A model generated the notes under the pieces. The model saw only the letters and a program-made list of their open reading frames with translations, was not told where the DNA came from and ran no database searches. Below are positions 17,961 through 26,636 of a stretch of 64,000 bases of DNA, in pieces. A program made the translations under genes and the position numbers. This DNA is from an uncultured Bacteroides sp. (lineage in GTDB: Bacteria; Bacteroidota; Bacteroidia; Bacteroidales; Bacteroidaceae): contig CANSEY010000008.1 of the NCBI GenBank assembly GCA_947646015.1, positions 93,834 through 157,833 on the forward strand, in the 5' to 3' direction. Position 1 is the stretch's first letter; the number at the start of each line of letters is the position of its first letter.

Positions 17961-19343
17961 TCAGATCTTTCTAAGAACGATCTTTCTTACTACAGGTTTG
18001 TTTACCTCATAAATCTTAGAAATAAGAACATCCATTTCCTGTTGACGAGCTTCACGAACAGCGTCAGACATCATTCGGGTATATGAATCCCGGTGTCCCT
18101 TCAGCCATGCATTCTTTTCCACGTTTTCATCCATCACCTCGATAGCTTTTCTGTTATTCGCATTAAGCAATCCTTTCTGTTGGAAGAATGCGAATTGTGT
18201 CCATGCAAACTCACGGAATGATCTTTCAATTTCCCAGCGATATTCGTTCAGATGCATTACAGTTAATGCCTGCTGATATTGAGGCGTTTTTGATTCGGCT
18301 GCAAGGTTAATGCCTTTTGCCAGTTCGCCTGCACTCCATGTACCGATTTCTTCATCGTCAATCAGCAGTTTATAGTTACCCTTCAAGCCCGATACTTTCA
18401 GCATCTCACGGTTCATATCTTCCATGAAAGGAACAACTTTCGTAACTTCTGCCTGACTTTTCTTTTGTCCCCATCCACGGGCAATCGTATCCAGAGGATA
18501 AGGTAAAGCCTCAGCCAGATAATCAAAACTCAATTCATTACCAATCTTCTTAATATTGGAGACTGTACAATTTTCAGCCTTCACAGCTTCCTTTTTATTG
18601 GCATTAATCTCCATATTCGCTACGTCTTTACCCACAAAACCTTGTGCTTTCAGGAAAAGATAAGCCATCACCATATGTCCGTCATTATCCGGGTGGATAC
18701 GGTCGGAGCCACAGAGAGTGAAAGCAGGATCTTTCTGCTGGAATTGCTGGTTCAAAGCTACCATCGGCGCATTCAAATCAGAGAATTCCCAGCCGTTCTT
18801 TGCTGCAGATTCCTTCTGGTATTCTACGATTCTTTTGATAGTCTCATTTTTGGTCTTGAAAAGATTCCCTTCTTTCAATTGAACAGTTTCGTCATAAGGA
18901 GAAGTTCCCAACATTACAATACGTGTCTTGGGCAGTTCCTTGAAACGCTTTTCCATTTGCTGGTAGTTCTTAATGCTCTCTTGATATTTCTCTTCCCCAA
19001 ATTCCTTCGCTTTATCACCATTGTATTCAAAGTATCCGGAGTCATTCATACCGAATGTAACCATCAATACGGAAGGCTGCATAGCAAAAATATCTGCATC
19101 CAGACGTTTGTTCATGTCAAATGCCGTATCTCCTCCGATACCGCCATTGAATATACGAATAGGCATATTCGGAAAACGCGTCATATAATACAACCAGATG
19201 TATGAATGATAATGTCCGCCATCTGTTATACTATTTCCTAAAAAGACTGCTCTTTCACCTTCTTTGAAAGGTTTTACTGTTTGTGCAAATGTAGCAGTAT
19301 ATGCCATACAGACAGCTGCTACCAATACGATAAACTTTTTCAT
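17961..19343 (-). CDS. Secreted SGNH/GDSL hydrolase
   Basis: The 460-aa protein begins with a clear signal peptide ending AYTATFA/Q. The SGNH blocks are easy to see: GNSITDGG at 36-43 (nucleophile Ser38), GGIGGD near 67, GMND at 98-101, and DRIHP with Asp214 and His217. A C-terminal domain of about 200 aa follows and has no obvious name. These hydrolases usually remove acyl groups such as acetate from glycans. It is the last gene of the minus-strand run that starts at 28625, 40 nt downstream of the GH43 gene. A closely related paralogue of nearly equal length sits at 53641-55029, so the locus has one in each outer operon. The precise ester is unknown. Confidence 0.8.
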   Translation of the reverse strand: MKKFIVLVAAVCMAYTATFAQTVKPFKEGERAVFLGNSITDGGHYHSYIWLYYMTRFPNMPIRIFNGGIGGDTAFDMNKRLDADIFAMQPSVLMVTFGMNDSGYFEYNGDKAKEFGEEKYQESIKNYQQMEKRFKELPKTRIVMLGTSPYDETVQLKEGNLFKTKNETIKRIVEYQKESAAKNGWEFSDLNAPMVALNQQFQQKDPAFTLCGSDRIHPDNDGHMVMAYLFLKAQGFVGKDVANMEINANKKEAVKAENCTVSNIKKIGNELSFDYLAEALPYPLDTIARGWGQKKSQAEVTKVVPFMEDMNREMLKVSGLKGNYKLLIDDEEIGTWSAGELAKGINLAAESKTPQYQQALTVMHLNEYRWEIERSFREFAWTQFAFFQQKGLLNANNRKAIEVMDENVEKNAWLKGHRDSYTRMMSDAVREARQQEMDVLISKIYEVNKPVVRKIVLRKI

Positions 19344-19383
19344 GTTTCAATTAATATTTTATGAAATTACAATTCAATCTCTG

Positions 19384-20922
19384 TTATTTCAAGTTTTTCA
19401 TTTTAAAATAGGCAAACTCTGCCGGAACATTCTTATCGCCGCTATGCAGCAACCCGGGACGTTGCACTCTGTCCCATCGGATTAAAGATTCTCCCTTAAA
19501 AGAAGTATTCCGTACAGATTGCCATGTCTTACCATCTCTACTTTGATAGAAATGGAAAATACAACCTTGTTCGACCTCTATCTTCAAATATATATTTCTA
19601 CCGGCAAAAGCCGATTCATAAAGTACCGATTCAGCACCTTCTTTGATTACTTTCAAAAGAACTTTATCTCCTTGGGTTCCCCAAACGACCAGGTTCTTAT
19701 CATCCCCATACAATGTCAGTCCTTTCAGACTCTCATTGACATTCGTCAGTTTTGTCTCGCAACTGTAATGAGAAGACTGGGGACGCAAGCATAATGCCGT
19801 CCCATACTTATTTCCTTTTTTCGGAGTGCCGGATAAGAGCAGTTTTCCACTCTTTAGCACAGCATCTATATCTGAATAAGGATAATTCCATGTCCAGTCA
19901 ACCTTCAGCTTATTCCCCGTAAAGTTATCCTCAAAGCCCGGTATCGGATTTTGTTTTGTACCTTTGAAAGGGACAGGCTGCTTCATAACTGCTACACTTC
20001 CTGTCTTAAAACGTACCCAATGATCATCTGTCACTTCCATTTCCTGTAAGATAGGCTGACGACCGGCATAAAATCCTTCCCCTTTCAGATATGCATGACA
20101 CATATAGAACATACGTCCGTCAGGAGTCTTCACAGCCGTACCATGTCCGCATGACCTGTAATCTCCTTCACCACCATGCAGAACAGGATTTCCACTATAC
20201 TTTTCATAGGGCCCGCGGAAACTTTTGGAACGTGCCACATATACATCATAATCACTGGATGGACCGCAACAGCCATGAGCAGAATATACTATATAATAGT
20301 AATCTCCCTGCTTAAAATGGTACTGACCTTCCATACCGATCTCTTCATCATCTACCAATAAAGAAAATGGTTCGCCTTCCAAGCGCAGTCCATCGACAGA
20401 GAGCTTACATCCCAGCAATTCAATAGGACGCTTATCCAGCCCATAAGCTTTCCAACTAATATACAGCTGACCATTATCATCATAAATAAAAGCGTCAATC
20501 GCCTCTGTCCCATACTCTACAACCGGACCGTAATCCTTGAACTCATGCAAAGGGGAATCTGCAACAGCTACCCCTATATATGAGATTCCAGTACTTTTCT
20601 GACGGGCTGTATAGTAACAGAATACTTTATTATTGTGATAAAACAATTCCGGTGCCCAAAAAGAATTAGAAGTCCATGACGGCTGTTCATTAAAGATATG
20701 TCCTGTCTGTTTCCAGTTGATCAGGTCTTTTGAGGTGAACACCGGATAAAAAGGAGCCCACTCCGAGGATGTTCCGGTAGCATAATATGTATCATCTATC
20801 CGAATCATGGAAGGATCGGGCATATCTCCCCGAATCACAGGATTAGTAAAATAGCTTTTTTCCTGCGCTACTATCTGCAACGCAAGAAAAATACTAAACA
20901 GAGAAAGTCCTATCTTCTTCAT
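19384..20922 (-). CDS. Family 43 glycoside hydrolase with C-terminal beta-sandwich domain
   Basis: The 512-aa protein has a signal peptide (cleavage near IVAQ/E). GH43 hallmarks are NPVIRGDMPDPS with Asp36 as likely base, EAIDAFIY as the pKa-tuning Asp, and a probable general acid Glu in GMEGQYHF near residue 196. After about residue 330 comes a second beta-sandwich (FEDNFTGNKLKVDWTWNYPY onward) like the C-terminal domain of beta-xylosidase-type GH43 enzymes. Family members are arabinofuranosidases, xylosidases or galactosidases; the activity cannot be settled here. It lies 11 nt downstream of the GH130 gene, so they share a transcript, and acts in the periplasm or outside. Confidence 0.85.
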   Translation of the reverse strand: MKKIGLSLFSIFLALQIVAQEKSYFTNPVIRGDMPDPSMIRIDDTYYATGTSSEWAPFYPVFTSKDLINWKQTGHIFNEQPSWTSNSFWAPELFYHNNKVFCYYTARQKSTGISYIGVAVADSPLHEFKDYGPVVEYGTEAIDAFIYDDNGQLYISWKAYGLDKRPIELLGCKLSVDGLRLEGEPFSLLVDDEEIGMEGQYHFKQGDYYYIVYSAHGCCGPSSDYDVYVARSKSFRGPYEKYSGNPVLHGGEGDYRSCGHGTAVKTPDGRMFYMCHAYLKGEGFYAGRQPILQEMEVTDDHWVRFKTGSVAVMKQPVPFKGTKQNPIPGFEDNFTGNKLKVDWTWNYPYSDIDAVLKSGKLLLSGTPKKGNKYGTALCLRPQSSHYSCETKLTNVNESLKGLTLYGDDKNLVVWGTQGDKVLLKVIKEGAESVLYESAFAGRNIYLKIEVEQGCIFHFYQSRDGKTWQSVRNTSFKGESLIRWDRVQRPGLLHSGDKNVPAEFAYFKMKNLK

Positions 20923-20933
20923 GGAATATTTCT

Positions 20934-22067
20934 TTATTTTTTAGACGGGTCATATACGGCAACTGCTACACGCGAATCAGCACAGCCATAATACAAGAAC
21001 CATTTTTGATTGTGGAATACAAGTCCTTCTATAAATACAGTTCCTGCAGGATATTGACCACTCTTTTCAAAATCAGATTCAGGAATATAGAATGGCTTGT
21101 CCAGTCGGTCAATCAATTTTGCAGGATCTTTTGCATCGAACAGCGCCTGCCCTGCACAATAAGAATTGGCAGTATACAGTGTATCACCTTCCGCACCGGC
21201 TTTATTTTTGCCGTTATAAAGCAACAGAATACCTTTATCAGTCAGCACAGCTGGAGGACCGCACTCTGTTAGGTCACTGTCAAATTTGCCTTCACGGGGG
21301 ACAATGACCTTCAAGAAGTCACCATTCTCATCCAGCATCGGTGTCCAGTTCACCAAATCTTCTGATGTGGCTACATTCACAAACTTTTCACCCCAATACA
21401 TCCAGTATTTACCGTCGATCCGGGCAATCACTTGTTTTCCATCTACCAGTTTTGTAACGATAGAAGCCGATTTTGAAAATTCGTCAAAGAAACGTCCGTC
21501 ATAAGCCTTCGCAAAAGCCGGTCCATACTTTTCCCACTTTTGCAGATCGCGGGAAGTGGCTACCGCCAGACGCGCCTGTTTACGATTCCATTGCGTATAA
21601 AGCATTACATACAATCCGTCTTCCGTCATTGCAACACGAGGATCTTCACAACCACCCGGCCATTCAAGTTCTTTCTGACTGTCATCTGCCGGATAGAAAA
21701 CGGGAACCGGCATCCGGTTAAAATGTAATCCGTCATCAGAGTAAGCATATCCCAGACGGGAAGTACGTGAACCGATACCGACTGCCGAATTATCTTCTGC
21801 CCGATAAAGGACAACTACCTTTCCATCATAAATCGTAGCAGCCGGATTGAAAGTATCTCCGGCTTCCCATGCTACCGAGTCCTGCCTCATCGGGCAATAA
21901 AACAAGTTTGTCGTATCCGGCGAAACAATCGGATTTGTATTTTCCGGACGCTGAAAGTCAGCCCATGCCCAGTCCGGGAACTCGGTTACCTGTTTCTTTT
22001 CACCACACGAAGTTACCATCGCAGCGGCCATCAGTAACCAGGCAGTATGTAAGAATCTTCTTTTCAT
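20934..22067 (-). CDS. GH130 family lipoprotein, probable mannoside hydrolase or phosphorylase
   Basis: The 377-aa protein starts with a lipoprotein signal (lipobox MVTSC/G). It forms a five-bladed propeller by family. The GH130 signature WPGGCEDPRV is near residue 140, along with FNPAATIYDGKVVVLYRAED. GH130 includes phosphorylases acting on beta-1,4-mannosides and hydrolases acting on beta-1,2-mannosides; the secreted Bacteroides members I know of are of the hydrolase type. With two GH92 genes directly upstream, trimming of beta-mannose caps from a mannan-like glycan is a reasonable inference. Phosphorolysis would be odd for an exported enzyme. Confidence 0.85.
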   Translation of the reverse strand: MKRRFLHTAWLLMAAAMVTSCGEKKQVTEFPDWAWADFQRPENTNPIVSPDTTNLFYCPMRQDSVAWEAGDTFNPAATIYDGKVVVLYRAEDNSAVGIGSRTSRLGYAYSDDGLHFNRMPVPVFYPADDSQKELEWPGGCEDPRVAMTEDGLYVMLYTQWNRKQARLAVATSRDLQKWEKYGPAFAKAYDGRFFDEFSKSASIVTKLVDGKQVIARIDGKYWMYWGEKFVNVATSEDLVNWTPMLDENGDFLKVIVPREGKFDSDLTECGPPAVLTDKGILLLYNGKNKAGAEGDTLYTANSYCAGQALFDAKDPAKLIDRLDKPFYIPESDFEKSGQYPAGTVFIEGLVFHNQKWFLYYGCADSRVAVAVYDPSKK

Positions 22068-22096
22068 TCTTTATAAGAGTTAATAGTTAAACCTAA

Positions 22097-24253
22097 TTAA
22101 GGGAAAGATGGAGGAAGCACTTTGATTCCCCATTTTACATCCGGTTTGTTTGATGTGTCATATTCGATAGTAGCACCATTGGAAAGCTGATCCCAGTCTA
22201 TCCATGTACTGTCATATGGCTTGCCATCCAGTTTCATTGATCTAATATAGATGTTTTTTTCCGAACCGCCCTTAATCACAATATTTCCTTTTTTCAAATG
22301 CACTTTTACAGATGAGAAGATCGGAGTATTCACCGTTAAACCTCCGACACCCGGAATCTCCGGATACAGACCAATGCAAGCAAATACATACCAAGCTCCC
22401 ATTGTACCTAAGTCGTCATTACCCGGCAGACCATTAATCTTGCTGGAGTATTGTTCATTCAAAACGCGGTTGATAACCTCCTGAGTCTTATACGGCCGAC
22501 CAATCCAATTGTATATCCATGGAATATGGAAACTCGGTTCATTACCCGACGCAAACCACGCATCATTATAACCGGCATCCAGACGGGTAAAGAATTCATC
22601 CAGACGCTTTTCTGCATTTGCCTTACCGCCAATAATCTCTACCAGTCCTTCAATGTTATAAGGTACCATCCAAAAATAATTCTTATAAGTCGATTCACGG
22701 AAGTCTTCACCTAATGATTTCCATGATCCATCCGGATTGCGCGACTGCAGCCATCCTGTCTCCGGATTATACAGATTTTTCCAGGAGCGGGCAAAGTGGA
22801 AATAACACCAGCTTGAAAATTCATCACCAACAGCGTGTAAAGCGAACTGTCCGATAGCAAAGTCCGCAGATGTATACTCCAACTGAGCGGAAGCATTATA
22901 GTACCCTTTATCCAGATATTGTCTCAAGCCCGGACGAGTTTCTTCGTTCTGCGACTTGGATCCCGGTTCTTCAGCTCCTTTTCTCATAATCTTGAAGATG
23001 GGTCTCGGATCATAGTTACGAGCACCAAAAGCATACGCATTGGATATCAGAATCGGAGTCGGATCTCCTTGCATTACTCCGGTTTCTATATTCGCCATCA
23101 CCCAGCGAGGGAAAGAGCCGCCTGACTGTTCTGCAAACAACTGATGGGAAATAACAATATCGGAAGCAACTTCCGGATCAAGCATTGCCAATAACTGAAT
23201 CTGTGTGCGATAGGTATCCCAGTTACTGAAAGAAGTATAATGTTTTGAACGGGATTTGTGCACTCTGAAATCCGCTCCCATATATTCTCCATTGACGTCA
23301 CTACATACATTCGGATGAATAAAGGAACGGTACAGATGTGTGTAGAATTGGGTAGTACGGTCAGGATTGGTGCCTTCTACCTCAATCTTACTCAGATAAT
23401 GATTCCATTTAGCTTCTGCCTGACTCTGAATCTGCACAAAATCCCATCCGGTATTCTCCGCCTTCAGATTCTCACGTGCATTCTCTACCGAAACATAAGA
23501 TACCCCAATCTTATATTGGACATTTTTCTTCTTACTGACGTCAAAGGTGAAATAAACACCAGAGTATTCGCCTTCTGCAAAAGAGGAATTTGGTTTCAGT
23601 TCATTCCTTTTCCAGGTTCCGGTCTCTAAGGCGTCCGTATCAAATTCTGCAACGAAATACACTTTGTACGGGGTGCGGATACCACAAAAATAGCCACCTT
23701 CCGCATATCCTTCACACTTATTCGGCGCAGTGATTACGACAGCAGCCTGTTCTATCGGAGTAGCAGAAATCCCCCCGCCGATAATCACTGTTCCATACTG
23801 TTGACCGGCAGGATATTCATAGTTTGCCATACCGGTTCTCTCGGTCACTGTCAGTTTAGCCTTGATATCTTCCTGTACCATGGTCTCATAATAGCCTGCG
23901 TGCCCTTTTTCTTCAGAGAGATTGACACGATAGTTCAGGATATTATCTGGAGACATACTCAGTTTTCCCTTCACAGGAAAAGTAGGAAAGTTACCCATAT
24001 GGTCACAACCGCCACCACTCAGCTGATTGATTACAAATCCTGAACTTTTGGAAAAATAAGAAGGTGTAAACTGTACCATTCCGTAAGGATAGGTAGCCCC
24101 TGGGTAAAGATATCCGGATGTCAGCCCCGTTCCTTTTGTACCAATCAATGTGTTGACCTGACGGGCATAATCACCCGTCGAAGTCTGCCCCACAACCATT
24201 TCTCCTCCCACAGCGAAAGCTAATAAAAGGCTAAATAAAAATTTATGCTTCAT
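22097..24253 (-). CDS. Family 92 alpha-mannosidase (first copy)
   Basis: This 718-aa exported protein has a signal peptide ending VVG/Q. GH92 enzymes are calcium-dependent exo-alpha-mannosidases. Family marks include VNTLIGTKGTG, YLYPGATYPYGMVQFTP, GGGCDHMGNFP, the likely general-acid segment FRESTYKNYFWMVPYN, GNEPSFHIPW, and GLPGNDDLGTMGAWYVF with the base aspartates. All key segments look intact. It is one of three GH92 genes in the locus, flanked by GH130 and a second GH92. Linkage specificity cannot be read with certainty; the residue before the Glu of NEP is Asn. Confidence 0.92.
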   Translation of the reverse strand: MKHKFLFSLLLAFAVGGEMVVGQTSTGDYARQVNTLIGTKGTGLTSGYLYPGATYPYGMVQFTPSYFSKSSGFVINQLSGGGCDHMGNFPTFPVKGKLSMSPDNILNYRVNLSEEKGHAGYYETMVQEDIKAKLTVTERTGMANYEYPAGQQYGTVIIGGGISATPIEQAAVVITAPNKCEGYAEGGYFCGIRTPYKVYFVAEFDTDALETGTWKRNELKPNSSFAEGEYSGVYFTFDVSKKKNVQYKIGVSYVSVENARENLKAENTGWDFVQIQSQAEAKWNHYLSKIEVEGTNPDRTTQFYTHLYRSFIHPNVCSDVNGEYMGADFRVHKSRSKHYTSFSNWDTYRTQIQLLAMLDPEVASDIVISHQLFAEQSGGSFPRWVMANIETGVMQGDPTPILISNAYAFGARNYDPRPIFKIMRKGAEEPGSKSQNEETRPGLRQYLDKGYYNASAQLEYTSADFAIGQFALHAVGDEFSSWCYFHFARSWKNLYNPETGWLQSRNPDGSWKSLGEDFRESTYKNYFWMVPYNIEGLVEIIGGKANAEKRLDEFFTRLDAGYNDAWFASGNEPSFHIPWIYNWIGRPYKTQEVINRVLNEQYSSKINGLPGNDDLGTMGAWYVFACIGLYPEIPGVGGLTVNTPIFSSVKVHLKKGNIVIKGGSEKNIYIRSMKLDGKPYDSTWIDWDQLSNGATIEYDTSNKPDVKWGIKVLPPSFP

Positions 24254-24300
24254 TATAAATATTCTTTATTGTATTACCTGTCAGACTTGATCGTTCTTCA

Positions 24301-26580
24301 TTACTTGTCTTTCTTAGATAAGGAGAAAGGTGCCGCATATTTGGAAGTACATCTTTCCTTGTTAGGCTGGCTTCCCATTTCAAATTTCAGCACTCCACCA
24401 TCTGATATATCATCATAACGAATAAAGTTCTTATCCAACAATCTTCCATTCAATGTTGCCGACTGTATATACAAGTTTTCTTTACTATTATCCGGAGCTT
24501 CAATCACAAATTTATTTCCGTTCTCCAGTGTTATTGTAGCTTTCTTAAATAAAGGGCTTCCAATTACATATTCATCCGTACCCGGACACACAGCATAGAT
24601 GCCTAAAGAGCTTAATATATACCATGAGGACATTCCCCCCTGATCTTCATCACCCGGATAACCTCTTTCTGTAAAATTATAAAGTCTTTCAACGATCTGA
24701 CGTACCCAATACTGGGTTTTCCATGGCTGACCGGCATAGCTAAATAAATAAGGCATATGCTGGATAGGTTGGTTACCATGAGCATATTGTCCCATATTGG
24801 CCAGTTCCATCTCTTTCATTTCATGAATTACACCTCCATATGTGCCGGGCTTAATAACGCTGGGAAGAATAAATACGGAATCCATTTTTGTGGTAAACTT
24901 CTCATCACTTCCATACAAGTCTATTAATCCTTGCACATCATGAAACACCGACCAGGTGTAATGCCATGCGTTACCTTCACAAAATGGTCCGCCCCATTCT
25001 AGCGGATCAAAGGGTTCCTGCCATTTACCATCCGTACCTTTTCCGCGCATTAATCCGATAGACGGATCAAATACGTTTTTATAATTATACATCTGACGGG
25101 CAAAAACTTCCTGATAATGTTTATTGCCAACCATTTTAGCCAATTGATAACCACAGAAGTCATCATATGCATATTCCATTGTCTGAGCACTCGATCCCAT
25201 TGATTCAGGATAAGGAACGTATCCCAGTTCAAAATATTCTTTCCAGAAACCACGTCCGTTAGCACCACCCCAAGGTCCTTTATTCATAGCCTCATGCGCA
25301 TAGGCTTTCAATGCTTTTTCCGGATCAAAGGAACGAATTCCTTTTGCCCAAGCATCCGCCAATAATGAAATAGCATGATTGCCCAGCATACCGCCGGTTT
25401 CACCCGGAGCCGACCAGGAAGGTAACCAGCCGCATTGTTCCTGTGCTGCAAGGAGTGCATTCATATATCGTCCCTGCATAGTCGGATGAAGAATATTGGT
25501 TAATGGGAACTGAGAACGGAAAGTATCCCAGAAGCCATTATCCGTATACATATATCCATCATATACTTTACCATCATACGGACTATAGTAATAAGGTTCT
25601 CCATTCTCCTTACGTTCGTAGAATTTACGAGAAAACAGGTTGGCACGGAAAAGACAGGAATAGAAAGTTTTCATCTGTTCATCCGTTCCACCCTCTACCA
25701 ATACTCTGTTCAGTAATTCATTCCATGTTTTTTGTCCACGAACTTTCGTAGTTTCCAAATTCTTATCCTTCCCCAGTTCCTGGTTTAAAGTAACCAGTGC
25801 CTGTTCTGCGCTGATATAGGAAGAAGCCGCTTTCGCCTGAACTTTTGATCCTTTCTTAAATTTTATATAAGCACCATATCCTTTGCCTTCTCCCTCCTGT
25901 TTTTGAGGGAATATCTCGTCTTTCTGATTTTCCCATACACCATAATCTTCGAACGCTTTATCAAACTGCACAACAAAGTAGCTACGGAAAGATTTCGAAT
26001 CATTCACAAAACGTTGGTTATTTACCCAACCGGAAATCTGTCTTTTTGCCGGATCGATTTTAATCTCACTCATATCCGTATATCCGTCAATAACCAGATA
26101 AGCATCTCCGGTTGAAGGATAAGAAAAGCGCAGATGTACCCCACGAGTAGTAGGAGCCATTTCAGTCATGATGCCATTATCCAATGTCACCTTATAATAA
26201 TGCGGCTTCGCAATCTCATTATCATGGCTGAACTTCGTAGCGCGTTTATCCTGATTAACCACCAGATCACCTACCATCGGCATAAACGAATAAACAGCAT
26301 AATCACTCATCCACGGACTACATTGATGAGATTGACAGAATCCTCTGATATTATCTACAAAATATTGATATTTCCAGCCTTCACCATTCTTTCCTGTCTG
26401 TGCCGACCAGGTATGCATAGCATAAGGCATACCTGTAGTAGGATATGTATTCCCATAGCTTAACCCAAAATGAGAATCGGTACCTTGCAATGTATTCACA
26501 TATTGTACCAGATCTTTCATCTGGGCATATATCCCCGTTGAAAAGAAAGAGAAGATTACTAAATAAATAAGTTTATTCAT
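24301..26580 (-). CDS. Family 92 alpha-mannosidase (second copy, GNQP variant)
   Basis: This 759-aa exported protein has a signal peptide ending GIYA/Q. GH92 motifs are present: VNTLQGTDSHFGLSYGNTYP, CEGNAWHYTWSVFHD with the likely general acid, and GYPGDEDQGGMSSWYIL. The segment that reads GNEP in the other two family members here is GNQPIQHMPYLF, a Glu-to-Gln change in a conserved substrate-contact motif. That suggests a linkage preference different from its neighbours, rather than loss of activity, because the acid and base segments are kept. It lies 47 nt upstream of the first GH92 and 56 nt downstream of the esterase-like gene. Confidence 0.92.
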   Translation of the reverse strand: MNKLIYLVIFSFFSTGIYAQMKDLVQYVNTLQGTDSHFGLSYGNTYPTTGMPYAMHTWSAQTGKNGEGWKYQYFVDNIRGFCQSHQCSPWMSDYAVYSFMPMVGDLVVNQDKRATKFSHDNEIAKPHYYKVTLDNGIMTEMAPTTRGVHLRFSYPSTGDAYLVIDGYTDMSEIKIDPAKRQISGWVNNQRFVNDSKSFRSYFVVQFDKAFEDYGVWENQKDEIFPQKQEGEGKGYGAYIKFKKGSKVQAKAASSYISAEQALVTLNQELGKDKNLETTKVRGQKTWNELLNRVLVEGGTDEQMKTFYSCLFRANLFSRKFYERKENGEPYYYSPYDGKVYDGYMYTDNGFWDTFRSQFPLTNILHPTMQGRYMNALLAAQEQCGWLPSWSAPGETGGMLGNHAISLLADAWAKGIRSFDPEKALKAYAHEAMNKGPWGGANGRGFWKEYFELGYVPYPESMGSSAQTMEYAYDDFCGYQLAKMVGNKHYQEVFARQMYNYKNVFDPSIGLMRGKGTDGKWQEPFDPLEWGGPFCEGNAWHYTWSVFHDVQGLIDLYGSDEKFTTKMDSVFILPSVIKPGTYGGVIHEMKEMELANMGQYAHGNQPIQHMPYLFSYAGQPWKTQYWVRQIVERLYNFTERGYPGDEDQGGMSSWYILSSLGIYAVCPGTDEYVIGSPLFKKATITLENGNKFVIEAPDNSKENLYIQSATLNGRLLDKNFIRYDDISDGGVLKFEMGSQPNKERCTSKYAAPFSLSKKDK

Positions 26581-26636
26581 GGTTTTTATTTAATGTGTAA
26601 CATATATTTCAGTTGATAAATGCCAGGAAGCGATGA

